DNA of 64,000 nt from Drosophila persimilis (lineage: Eukaryota > Arthropoda > Insecta > Diptera > Drosophilidae). Shown here piece by piece: positions 12,670 to 24,197 of the stretch. The stretch is taken from positions 9,796,001 to 9,860,000 of the forward strand of contig NW_020825298.1 of the NCBI RefSeq assembly GCF_003286085.1, written 5' to 3'. A program made the position numbers and the translations under genes. Below the pieces are notes generated by a model. That model did no database searches, was not told the origin of the DNA, and saw only the letters and a list, made by a program, of their open reading frames with translations. The first letter of the stretch is position 1, and each line of letters opens with the position of its first letter.

Positions 12670-14186
12670 ATGTATCGTTGGTTGTGTGTTCTGATGATTA
12701 TAAAGTTGGTCTGGGCCACTATTCCTCCCAGTACTCCACCCATGCTGATATGGGGACTAGACACGTGAGTCCTTAATAGTCACATATCGCTTATAGCTGC
12801 TTGAAATTGGTCCTCAGCAGACCCCCGCCTCAAACCATATTTAAATACATGAAAACCTTTGACTTGGTTCGGATGCTGAAACCGATTCACAAGGACTATA
12901 TGATAGTGGTCTACCTGGCCACAGAGGTAACTCCTGATATAATAATCGTACGTTTAGAAAACCGACTTAACCGATCAACATTCTTGGAACTAATCCTTAT
13001 AGCTAACGGCCAAAGATATAAACTGCCCTTCATGCTACCCGATGATGAGTCAGATTTTGCCCGTGCGATTCTACAGTCAGGTGGAGAAGCCCATAAGGGC
13101 ATTGGACCACATTAGTCGGGTATCGATCAGTCCTGGCCTGGTTTGGCACGTTCTACCCGCGGACGGAACGGAGATTAATTTGGCGAAGGAGATTCCTTGC
13201 GAGATCGGTCGTATACACTGCTTCAACTTCGGGGATCGCAATCTGCCGGCACATGGTGGGTTCGATTCAATGGCCAAGTGCAGCAACTGATCATGCCTGG
13301 TCTACTCTCTCTTAGATGCCACAATAGCCGCCGTCTTGGATGAGCTCAAGAGTTGCCGCGTCATCCACATCTACACGGCCTTCGAGGAGGAGTCCCGAGC
13401 TCTCAAGCGTCGTAGATATTACAGCACGTCCAGCATGCGCCATAGCCACAACGAAGATACGAATGTCGTCTTCACTGGCGATGTTGGCCAAAAGGCAGAT
13501 CCCACGAAACTCACCATTCTGCGACATGAGCTGGCCATCGTTGGCGTGCTAAAGATCATTCTGGCCGAGGAGGTAAAAGTCGGCCATGAGGTGCACTACA
13601 ATCGCACCTACGTTGAGCTGAAAACGGGCAACGAGAGTCTGCAGGTGGGTCTGGTGGGTTCCCACGGCGTCAACGAGGGTTTCGTGATTGTACTGAATAC
13701 CCATATGGGCTACATGCTGATCGAGAGTTTGCCTGTGGGCGGCAGCTGGCAGATCACACGCATTATTTTCAACATCAATGTGACGTACTATCCGCGGGAA
13801 CTGATATTCTTCAGCTTGAAGAACAGTCTGTGCTGTCAGTCCATCACCGCCTATTCGGATGAAGGAGCCCGCCTGAGCCTGTACTCATTCCATTTGGATG
13901 TCATGACCGAAGGTGGGGTGCTGCTCTTGTGCAAATGTATTTTATAATTATAGAATCATCTGTTTCTTTTGCAGCATCTGACTCCGGCTTTAATCCGGAC
14001 TACAAGCCGAAACCGTGCTGGCACTGCAACAAATACATAAGTTCCGTCCTCTCCCAGAGCATCTTCGCACTTGGCCTTCTGATCTTTGTGCTGTCCGTGG
14101 GATTCATTATGCTGTGGGACATTGGCCGGAACAGGTTCGTCCAGAATATCCACGATCCGGATCTGCACATAAAAACGGACAACTAG
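12670..14186 (+). CDS. V-ATPase accessory subunit S1 (Ac45)-like protein
   Basis: Five exons (12670-12764, 12818-12926, 13003-13255, 13316-13912, 13975-14186) splice in frame to 421 residues. The layout is that of ATP6AP1/Ac45: a signal peptide (MYRWLCVLMIIKLVWA), a luminal domain, and one C-terminal TM (LSQSIFALGLLIFVLSVGF) before a short cytoplasmic tail ending HIKTDN. The stretch LTAKDINCPSCYP is typical of the family and fixes the second intron, which an unspliced reading would miss. NRTYVEL, NESLQ and NVTYYP are N-glycosylation sites. The basic run LKRRRYYS near the middle could be a furin-type processing site, as in Ac45. Ac45 proteins help assemble and sort the V-ATPase in secretory and acidic organelles. 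I cannot say which fly paralogue this is. Confidence 0.8.
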
Positions 14187-14749
14187 GTACTGCTGTAGCG
14201 GCCCTCGTTGGATGCACATTCTACACTCTACACTCCCCACACAGTCTCCACACAATCTGCACACACTCTACGCTACCCACATTCTGCCTAATTCACTTGC
14301 TTACAAATCTAATCATTGTGCCGGACTGTGGGGGCGCCGAGTGGTCAGTGGATCGTAATAATAATGTCATTGTCGTTGTCGTTCTGTTATTGTCCGTATT
14401 CTATTGTCATTGTTATTGCTATGGCCACCGAGAAGTCTCCACGAGAAAGTGCGAAGGAGAAACAGGCTATTTTCAGCGAAAGACAAAGACAAGTGATAAC
14501 GTCAAGTTTTTTGGAGAAACGACATAAATCATATTTGCACGTGGGCCAGCAATGAGCGGGCCGGGGTGAGCCGTTGGAGGGGAGGTGCATATAGGCCTAA
14601 GAGAACCGAGAACCGATTGGAACTATTTACTCGCAGCCCGCCGCTTTGTTTTATAGCTTTGACGATAATGCTTTATCGGGCTTCGATTGGCGACAGGCAG
14701 CGGCTTGGTCCGGCCGGACAGCGACGAAAATTTCGAAAAATTTCAATTT
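14187..14749. other. 3' flank of the Ac45-like gene and upstream region of Oatp33Ea
   Basis: I see no gene. The short CACACTCTAC-type repeats at 14220-14280 look like slippage. The stretch holds the 3' UTR of the Ac45-like gene and then the upstream region of the Oatp33Ea start site. Confidence 0.4.
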
Positions 14750-14784
14750 TCAGTCTGATTTGCGCCACACCGCTGAACGGTCGG
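14750..14784 (+). promoter_or_regulatory. Oatp33Ea: Inr + DPE core promoter, probably Oatp33Ea
   Basis: TCAGTC at 14750-14755 fits the fly initiator, with +1 at the A at 14752. GGTCGG at 14779-14784 sits exactly at +28 to +33 and fits the downstream promoter element RGWYV. There is no TATA box. The only downstream gene on this strand is Oatp33Ea. The element lies outside the duplicated unit, so the second Oatp33Ea copy does not have it. Confidence 0.5.
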
Positions 14785-14980
14785 TCGGTCCTCTCTTTAT
14801 CCATCCTCGCGCTGCAGCCCCGTATCTTTACCGTTTCGATTGCCCTCGACTCTGCGACCGGGACATGTTCAGGTCCCTGTGAAAAGGAACTCGAGCGACA
14901 ATTTCATTAATCGTTCAAGTGCCGATAAGATTATACAAATAAATGTGCGAATAATAGAGGAAATCTACGAACTACTCACC
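14752..14980 (+). other. Oatp33Ea: Probable 5' non-coding exon of Oatp33Ea
   Basis: The exon runs from the Inr to a strong donor (CTCACC followed by GTAAGTACG) at 14980/14981. The next plausible acceptor is TGTCCATTGCAG at about 16375, upstream of the ATG at 16524. The open frame inside shows no family resemblance, so I treat it as 5' UTR. Confidence 0.4.
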
Positions 14981-16523
14981 GTAAGTACGTATTGTACCAC
15001 ATATACGAGTATAGTATGTGTAGTACTATTTACGTGCACCTGTCTGGCATTCCGATTGTGGGAGCCACTACTATCTGGGCAGCCCCGAGCCGGCGATTGA
15101 CATTGGGGTAGTTGCGGCATGCGGAAGGGGTTTTCGTGTACGAGTATATCCTTGATACTCGTAAAGTGATTACTTTCCCAGGGATGCAGGCAGTTCTTTT
15201 TGGTGTTTCTTTCTGCAAAGGCTGAATCTTCCCGAAAAAGTATCTTCAAAATATCTAAGGTTGCTTGGAGCCTTGGCTATATTTTTTGGTTTATTGGTGG
15301 AAGAACCCTGAAATTGAAATTAACAAAATGTGATTTGTGATATGTTTTGTAATGAATCACTTTCTGAAAACTTTGCATCAAAATTTTGATAAACAAAATG
15401 ATACTTTGCCAGGGGTAATCTATCCCTGACATGCGCTTATCAAGTGATCTATGTATATTTCACATATCACATGCGATATGGCTTGTAATAAATCATTTAC
15501 TGAACAAGGAAATAATATCATACATTTATTTTGAGTGCAATGATGGAATTCTATTTTATCCATCCCGAGTTCATTTCACTGATTTCATTTAACGGTTTAA
15601 AGGCCCTCGTCCGACCTGATTAGGAAGTGTTACTGATATAATATCATCCAACAAATCTGGATTCTCCAAAAATTGGTGCAGACGTCGACCAGTAATCGAA
15701 ATGGAAGGGAATGGTATTTGTTAGACCAGTAAACAGGTGGTTCAAATGAGAGTTATACTGGGCGAGAATTCTTCTTTCAAGTGGAATATCTAATTGTTGT
15801 GGGATCAGGATTCCCCGAAGCTAATCGAGTTGTCATTCTGATTATTCCGCAGCGGGTTCTGATGAAACTGTTGATCAGACCTCAACGAACGATTAGATAT
15901 CATTAATGATACTCGTAACGGCAATTGGCCAAGGGAGTGATTTGATCAATTGAAAGGGAGGGATGCCTTTTTCCAGTCAGTCGAGTGGTCATCGTTATGC
16001 GGTAAAAATAGCCAATATCAGAACACTTCAGAGCAGAGCACGCCCCAAACCATATAGATATCAAATTAATTTCGTCACACAATCTAATCGGGCTGCTGGC
16101 CAGACCTAATATGATCTTGAGTAGGTGCCATTATCGTTAGTTAATCAATACCCATTGCCTCGAATTTCCCTATCGAGACAATTAACCAACTTTTATAGGC
16201 CCTTAACGATTGGATGTTTTCGGATCCCGAATGGAAAAGTCACGGTTACCTGGACTATTTCCAGAACATGGCGAACATCGAGCGAGGAATCTTGCCCAGA
16301 AGTCAACAATAGTCCTCCGATATTCGAGGGTGTTGCATCAGTGATTTATAAACAATTTTGTATCTGTCCATTGCAGCGCTATCACTCCTGTCCACCTGTC
16401 CGGTAGCGCAATCTTATCTGTCGCATTCAATGGTTTATTGAGCTCCACGGACAAGACAGTAGCATCGGAGTAACTCATCCCCACAGAGGCTGACAGGCAG
16501 ACAAACAGAAAGACAGGCCTGAG
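14981..16523 (+). other. Oatp33Ea: Oatp33Ea 5' intron and leader
   Basis: I see no nested gene. The left border of the tandem duplication is inside, at 15602. GATA-type sites (for example CTTATCTG near 16412) lie just before the ATG; the second copy has lost this piece. Confidence 0.4.
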
Positions 16524-19147
16524 ATGACGGAAGTGCGACGTCGGGGCTCGGCTCCCCCACCGGGACACTACCTGTGCGGATTGGCCAACTGGCACCCGGC
16601 CTGGCTGCAGAAGTACGCCACCACGAAGATGTTCATGGGTGTCTACGGACTGCTAGGCACCATCCAAGCTATGTCTTACATGTATTTTATTGTTACACTG
16701 ACCACGCTGGAGAAACGCTTCAAAATACCGAGCCAGACTACAGGTTCGAAGTCCTCCAGAAGAAGAACTACCCTTAAGTGGGCATACTGAATACTTTACT
16801 TGATTTTACAGGAATCATACTCAGTGGCAATGAGATCTCACAGATAATGTTGTCCCTCATCTTATCGTACATTGGCGGACAGCGTAATCGTCCGCGCTGG
16901 ATTGCCTGGGGCATTGTCTTCTGCGGCCTGTCCTGCTACATTCTCGTCCTGCCACATTTCATCTATGGCGCTGGCCAGGATGTCCTCCAGTTCACCAAGG
17001 AGTACCAGGATAGCCTAATTAATAGCACATCGGATTCTGGTATTCCCCTCCCAGTGAGTGCCCAGTAAATACCGCTCTCCCTATATAGACTATATTGTTT
17101 CTTCAACTCCACCAGAATGTCACATCAACGCAGAGCGAGCAACTGTGTGGCGTTGGAAAAAAGGAGGAGGGCTGCGATGACCTCTTCACTTATGTGCCCC
17201 TGGTCTTGATCTTCCTCTCGCAGTTCGTCCTGGGCGTGGGCAATACCCTGTACTACTCCCTTGGCCAGACCTATCTGGATGATAACACCAAGAAGACAAA
17301 CACCCCGCTGATGCTCGCGGTAGCCATGTCTCTGAGAATGATTGGTCCAGTCGTTGGCTTCTTCTTTGGTGGGTAAACTTCGTGATTAACGAGCTTATGA
17401 TACTGATTCCCTGTGGCTCCTCTCCTAGGTTATATCTCCCTAAACACCTTCATTGACCCCACGAAGACCCCGCTGATTGACAGCAAGGATCCGCGCTGGT
17501 TGGGAGCTTGGTGGCTCGGCTGGGTCATATTGGGCACTTTGATGTGTCTCTTCTCGGGTTTGATCGGACTCTTTCCCAAGCAGCTGCCGAAGGTTAACGA
17601 TCCCATCAAGCACAACTCCCACCTGCCTCTGGCCATGCGCCACGAGGAGCTCAAGCGCGAGGAGAATCTCTCGCTGAGCAGTCGCTTCTCCTCGAATGCC
17701 GCCTTGGACAACATTGGAGCCGGGGCCGGTGCGAATGCGGATCTGCCCAAGCTGAAAGACTTTCCCCGTGCCCTGATGCGACTGTTGCGCAACAAGCTCC
17801 TGATCTTCAACATCACCTCGGCTGTCTTCTATATCCTCGGTGCCTCCGGCTTCATGACTTTCCTCACCAAATACATGGAAGTGCAGTTCCACAAGAACTC
17901 ACAGAGTGCCACCATTGTGAGTCGATTAATGTCTGTAAAAATATTGAATGAATTCCAAGGTCCAAGTTCGTTTTAGGTGGTGGGTCCTGTGTCCATTCTG
18001 GGCATGGTCGTTGGCCTAATTGGCTCTGGCCTTGTTCTGTCAAAGAAGAAGCCTGCAGTCAGCAAGGTGCTTATGTGGAACGTGATCGTGGGATGTGTCT
18101 ACATCATGGGACAGATATCCTATGCCTTCCTCTACTGCCCAGACACCTTTTCCATGACTCATGTGGGCGGGTAAAACTGATAGTCCTGAATCTCATTGCC
18201 TATTCTAATGAATTTCGACCGACAGGCTCAACCTGACCAGTGCCTGCAACTCCAACTGCTCCTGCAGTGGTATAAGCTACACCCCAGTCTGCCACGAGCC
18301 CACGGATACCACATACTTCTCGGCCTGCCATGCGGGCTGTCAGGGCTACAACGCCGAGTCGAAGCTCTACGAGAACTGCAGTTGTCTGGCAGAAGCTGGT
18401 GTAGTGCAGCCCAACGCCGCTCAGAGGCTGCTGAAACTACTGGAGCCTACCACTCAACCTCCACAACTGGACGAAACCACGGACTTCACGCTCAGTGGCA
18501 GTGGGGTGCCGCTGCTCAATGATGAAAATGACTTCGAAGATCAGTTGCTGTCGCGAGTTCGTCGATCCAGTCCAGAAGAGGTTATTCGGCCGGGGATCTG
18601 CATGCAAGGCTGCAACTGGAGCTTCTGGGTGTTCTCCATAACCTCGATGATCGTCAATTGGTTTGGGTCCTCTGGCCGTGTGGGAAATGTGCTGGTCAAC
18701 TACCGGGCGGTGGAGTCTGGGGACAAGTCCTTTGCCCAGGGATTGGCACTGATGATGATCAGTATGTTTGCCTTGATTCCGGGTCCGATTATATTCGGGC
18801 GCCTCATCGATTCCACGTGTCTGGTGTGGACGAAGACCTGCAACGGCAATGGCAATTGCCAGCTGTACGATCAGACGCGGTTCCGGTACTCCATCAACTT
18901 TTTATCCTGCTGTAAGATCACCAGGGGCTCCCCGTTCTCAGGAACCAAACCAATCTAATTTCCTTCTCTTTGGACAGTACTCACCTTCATTGGAATGTTA
19001 TTTGATTACCTGGTCTGGTACTACGGCCGGGACCTGGATATCTATGGTGACAAGGAGGCTAAGCAGGTGGAGCGGGCCAACAGGAAGGACCAGCCCATTA
19101 CTCCCCTCCTGGCCAAGAAATCCGAGAGGATCCAAGAGGAATACTAA
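16524..19147 (+). CDS. Oatp33Ea: Organic anion transporting polypeptide Oatp33Ea, intact copy
   Basis: Seven coding exons (16524-16743, 16812-17053, 17116-17368, 17429-17916, 17977-18170, 18226-18911, 18978-19147) keep phase throughout and give 750 residues. It is a 12-TM SLCO-family carrier. The family signature D-x-R-W-x-G-A-W-W-x-G is present as DPRWLGAWWLGW near residue 260. The large extracellular loop holds the cysteine-rich Kazal-like region (CNSNCSC, CHAGCQG, CSCLAEAG) followed by a long acidic linker (about residues 530-585). NVTS, NSTS and other N-glycosylation sites fall in predicted external loops. The poly(A) signal is AATAAA at about 19413. Oatp33E proteins move organic anions or steroid-like compounds across the plasma membrane; the exact substrate is not visible here. 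Confidence 0.9.
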
Positions 19148-20476
19148 AGCTAGAGCCAATGCGTGATACTCAATTCTGAGGAATAGGGTCCTATAGGACA
19201 GGCGAGACCGAGATCCTAACATGAAACGAAAGGTAGAAGAAATTTTTAGAGTAAGTATCGGTAGAGCGAGATCCGGCAATGCCATAATTCCACCGCCATA
19301 TGTACAAACCTCTCGCTGTCGTCTAGGATATTATCCATTTTGTTTATTTTCGTGTTTAATTTTTCATGTTTTTTCTACTCATTTAAGAAACACTACACCG
19401 TGAATAGCTTTATAATAAATGAAAATGAATTTATATTTACATAATATAATTTAATCAAAAAAGACAAAAAGTGTTTCTAAAATGCAAGACTCGACATTAT
19501 GTTTATAAACCGATTTATTTTGAAACCTAACGCGGCTTGGAATGAATCGTTTCGCCACGTAGACATTGACCACTTCTAGCTTTACTAATGGAGAAGACTT
19601 TCGCCTGGAATATGCTGCACTAATCCAGTAACAGTAATCTATATGACTGGCTAGCTTCCGGCGGCACAGCACGTAGGAGCATCGGAAAATAGATGAACTC
19701 TTTTCCACACCACCAGCATTTGGTAAAGTTCTAGGCGCGTTTTTTTTAACGTGGTATCCCCAGTAGGCCTACTCCACAGTTCTACGAAATCTCAATTGTG
19801 TCCATATGTGTGAATAGAATGCTTCCGATCTGTTATAAAAATTAAAAACAGATAATTGTGTACATTTCTGGGTTGTTTTCTGAGTTAAGATGCCGTAAAC
19901 CGATTACTTAATTACTGTATCCCTCAGATGCCTTGTGTCGTTGTGTGATCCTTTGTTCCATCCATAGCTGAACACCTTTCGTGTTGCTTGTCGGTTACAT
20001 TTTCCGTCGATCCATCCCTCGATAAATGTTCTATGTATGTATATGAACTCGCCATCGCATAATGTGTAAGGATGCTCCGAAGTGTATTGGTTTGTTGTTG
20101 CCTGGGTGCATCGCTTTTATCCTAAAAATGAAAAGCAGGAAATTAGGTGTACATTTTAATGTATGAATGAAAATTATTTTTTTTGCGGATTCCTGAGGTA
20201 AGACACTGAAACTGAACAATTACCAATCGCTGCCTGCCTTGAGAGGTATCAAGCCGGTACAGAATTACTTCTCTTCGGTGGTACCGTACATATGTACGAG
20301 TATATGTGTTCAATACGTATGACCTATGTATTGTCTACTGGAACTGGTCGTTTGCAACGTGGTGTCTAAAAAAAGGTCAATTTATAAAAAAAAAAAAAAA
20401 ATATTTACAAATACAAACTAAGCTTACATTTATGCCTTTTTTTTTGTTTTTTTTTTGTTTTTTTTTGTTTTTTTTT

Positions 20477-20530
<54 letters not shown>

Positions 20531-20976
20531 TTTTTTTACACTTTATACTTAAATCTAAAAACACTTTTTGCTTAAAATTAGTTGAAAACAGAAAATTTAG
20601 ATTTTTATGTGTTGCCTGGATGGTGCCTATTTATATACTGATATTTTCCAGTAGTCTACAACGTATCACAAATTGACAACTGGGGTTTCATCGGGCATGG
20701 ACTACTGGGTTTACTTTTTTGTCGAAAATATGTGGCTTTAGTTTTGTGAGAAAAGTATGCCGAGTGCTTCATGCTACATAAGCTCTTCCACTGTTTTTCG
20801 AGGAAGACAATCCGCGGGGTCCTCCAATGGATTGCGAAATATGGATTTTGGTCCAGAAATATATCCGCCTTGCACTGTTAATAAAAAGTTCTCTAAGAAA
20901 AACTCGCATGTTTTTGGTTCGCTTGGTTGAGTTTACATTTGAGTTTCGTTTTCTGTATAAATATTCCCGTTTTGTC
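19148..20976 (+). other. 3' flank of Oatp33Ea copy 1 with long T tract
   Basis: This non-coding sequence is part of the duplicated unit. After the poly(A) signal at about 19413 I recognise no gene. A run of about 100 bases that is almost all T lies at 20436-20537, preceded by a short A15 run at about 20386. Phenylalanine-rich open frames across it are artefacts of the T run. Confidence 0.6.
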
Positions 20977-21761
20977 GGCCCTCGTCCGACCTGATTAGGA
21001 AGTGTTACTGATATAATATCATCCAACAAATCTGGATTCTCCGAAAATTGGTGCAGACGTCGACCAGTAATCGAAATGGAAGGGAATGGTATTTGTTAGA
21101 CCAGTAAACAGGTGGTTCAAATGAGAGTTATACTGGGCGAGAATTCTTCTTTCAAGTGGAATATCTAATTGTTGTGGGATCAGGATTCCCCGAAGCTAAT
21201 CGAGTTGTCATTCTGATTATTCCGCAGCGGGTTCTGATGAAACTGTTGATCAGACCTCAACGAACGATTAGATATCATTAATGATACTCGTAACGGCAAT
21301 TGGCCAAGGGAGTGATTTGATCAATTGAAAGGGAGGGATGCCTTTTTCCAGTCAGTCGAGTGGTCATCGTTATGCGGTAAAAATAGCCAATATCAGAACA
21401 CTTCAGAGCAGAGCACGCCCCAAACCATATAGATATCAAATTAATTTCGTCACACAATCTAATCGGGCTGCTGGCCAGACCTAATATGATCTTGAGTAGG
21501 TGCCATTATCGTTAGTTAATCAATACCCAATGCCTCGAATTTCCCTATCGAGACAATTAACCAACTTTTATAGGCCCTTAACGATTGGATGTTTTCGGAT
21601 CCCGAATGGAAAAGTCACGGTTACCTGGACTATTTCCAGAACATGGCGAATATCGAGCGAGGAATCTTGCCCAGAAGTCAACAATAGTCCTCCGATATTC
21701 GAGGTCCTCCACTCATCCCCACAGAGGCTGACAGGCAGACAAACAGAAAGACAGGCCTGAG

Positions 21762-24197
21762 ATGACGGAAGTGCGACGTCGGGGCTCGGCTCCCCCACCG
21801 GGACACTACCTGTGCGGATTGGCCAACTGGCACCCGGCCTGGCTGCAGAAGTACGCCACCACGAAGATGTTCATGGGTGTCTACGGACTGCTAGGCACCA
21901 TCCAAGCTATGTCTTACATGTATTTTATTGTTACACTGACCACGCTGGAGAAACGCTTCAAAATACCGAGCCAGACTACAGGTTCGAAGTCCTCCAGAAG
22001 AAGAACTACCCTTAAGTGGGCATACTGAATACTTTACTTGATTTTACAGGAATCATACTCAGTGGCAATGAGATCTCACAGATAATGTTGTCCCTCATCT
22101 TATCGTACATTGGCGGACAGCGTAATCGTCCGCGCTGGATTGCCTGGGGCATTGTCTTCTGCGGCCTGTCCTGCTACATTCTCGTCCTGCCACATTTCAT
22201 CTATGGCGCTGGCCAGGATGTCTTGCAGTTCACCAAGGAGTACCAGGATAGCCTAATTAATAGCACATCGGATTCTGGTATTCCCCTCCCAGTGAGTGCC
22301 CAGTAAATACCGCTCTCCCTATATAGACTATATTGTTTCTTCAACTCCACCAGAATGTCACATCAACGCAGAGCGAGCAACTGTGTGGCGTTGGAAAAAA
22401 GGAGGAGGGCTGCGATGACCTCTTCACTTATGTGCCCCTGGTCTTGATCTTCCTCTCGCAGTTCGTCCTGGGCGTGGGCAATACCCTGTACTACTCCCTT
22501 GGCCAGACCTATCTGGATGATAACACCAAGAAGACAAACACCCCGCTGATGCTCGCGGTAGCCATGTCTCTGAGAATGATTGGTCCAGTCGTTGGCTTCT
22601 TCTTTGGTGGGTAAACTTCGTGATTAACGAGCTTATGATACTGATTCCCTGTGGCTCCTATCCTAGGTTATATCTCCCTAAACACCTTCATTGACCCCAC
22701 GAAGACCCCGCTGATTGACAGCAAGGATCCGCGCTGGTTGGGAGCTTGGTGGCTCGGCTGGGTCATATTGGGCACTTTGATGTGTCTCTTCTCGGGTTTG
22801 ATCGGACTCTTTCCCAAGCAGCTGCCGAAGGTTAACGATCCCATCAAGCACAACTCCCACCTGCCTCTGGCCATGCGCCACGAGGAGCTCAAGCGCGAGG
22901 AGAATCTCTCGCTGAGCAGTCGCTTCTCCTCGAATGCCGCCTTGGACAACATTGGAGCCGGGGCCGGTGCGAATGCGGATCTGCCCAAGCTGAAAGACTT
23001 TCCCCGTGCCCTGATGCGACTGTTGCGCAACAAGCTCCTGATCTTCAACATCACCTCGGCTGTCTTCTATATCCTCGGTGCCTCCGGCTTCATGACTTTC
23101 CTCACCAAATACATGGAAGTGCAGTTCCACAAGAACTCACAGAGTGCCACCATTGTGAGTCGATTAATGTCTGTAAAAATATTGAATGAATTCCAAGGTC
23201 CAAGTTCGTTTTAGGTGGTGGGTCCTGTGTCCATTCTGGGCATGGTCGTTGGCCTAATTGGCTCTGGCCTTGTTCTGTCAAAGAAGAAGCCTGCAGTCAG
23301 CAAGGTGCTTATGTGGAACGTGATCGTGGGATGTGTCTACATCATGGGACAGATATCCTATGCCTTCCTCTACTGCCCAGACACCTTTTCCATGACTCAT
23401 GTGGGCGGGTAAAACTGATAGTCCTGAATCTCATTGCCTATTCTAATGAATTTCGACCGACATGCCATGCGGGCTGTCAGGGCTACAACGCCGAGTCGAA
23501 GCTCTACGAGAACTGCAGTTGTCTGGCAGAAGCTGGTGTAGTGCAGCCCAACGCCGCTCAGAGGCTGCTGAAACTACCACTCAACCTCCACAACTGGACG
23601 AAACCACGGACTTCACGCTCAGTGGCAGTGGTTATTCGGCCGGGGATCTGCATGCAAGGCTGCAACTGGAGCTTCTGGGTGTTCTCCATAACCTCGATGA
23701 TCGTCAATTGGTTTGGGTCCTCTGGCCGTGTGGGAAATGTGCTGGTCAACTACCGGGCGGTGGAGTCTGGGGACAAGTCCTTTGCCCAGGGATTGGCACT
23801 GATGATGATCAGTATGTTTGCCTTGATTCCGGGTCCGATTATATTCGGGCGCCTCATCGATTCCACGTGTCTGGTGTGGACGAAGACCTGCAACGGCAAT
23901 GGCAATTGCCAGCTGTACGATCAGACGCGGTTCCGGTACTCCATCAACTTTTTATCCTGCTGTAAGATCACCAGGGGCTCCCCGTTCTCAGGAACCAAAC
24001 CAATCTAATTTCCTTCTCTTTGGACAGTACTCACCTTCATTGGAATGTTATTTGATTACCTGGTCTGGTACTACGGCCGGGACCTGGATATCTATGGTGA
24101 CAAGGAGGCTAAGCAGGTGGAGCGGGCCAACAGGAAGGACCAGCCCATTACTCCCCTCCTGGCCAAGAAATCCGAGAGGATCCAAGAGGAATACTAA
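21762..24197 (+). pseudogene. Oatp33Ea: Oatp33Ea second copy, disrupted
   Basis: The first five coding exons (21762-21981, 22050-22291, 22354-22606, 22667-23154, 23215-23408) and the last (24028-24197) are essentially identical to the intact copy. A 101-bp deletion begins at the G of the AG acceptor of exon 6, so the site reads AT, and it takes the first 34 codons of the cysteine-rich loop. Reading through intron 5 meets TAA at once, truncating the protein after about 466 residues. Deletions of 10 and 77 bp further on sum to 87, so exon 6 is back in its own frame and a 231-codon open frame spans 23313-24008. Use of an alternative donor after the CAT at 23400 with the cryptic acceptor GCTGTCAG could in principle restore frame. 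I call it a pseudogene because it also lacks the promoter exon. Confidence 0.8.

Larger units (their letters stand above)
15602..20976 (+). repeat. Tandem segmental duplication, copy 1 (5375 bp)
   Basis: Copy 1 matches copy 2 (20977-26115) at an offset starting at 5375 and changing only at indels. I count only a handful of substitutions in the first 4 kb, so the duplication is very young. Copy 1 carries the intact Oatp33Ea gene and about 1.8 kb of 3' flank. Near its right end it lacks roughly 110-120 bp that copy 2 keeps at about 25958-26075, with a few filler bases at the junction. The join to copy 2 (TTTTGTC|GGCCCTCG at 20976/20977) shows no clear homology between the two unit ends. Confidence 0.95.

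Noticed and set aside
17430..17892. Minus-strand frames of 128 and 150 codons (and copies at 22668-23130)
   Set aside because: They are antisense to Oatp33Ea exon 4 and identical in both copies because the DNA is duplicated.
20306..20676. Phenylalanine-rich open frames (and the same at 25354-25710)
   Set aside because: These are translations of the long T tracts in the non-coding flank of the duplicated unit.
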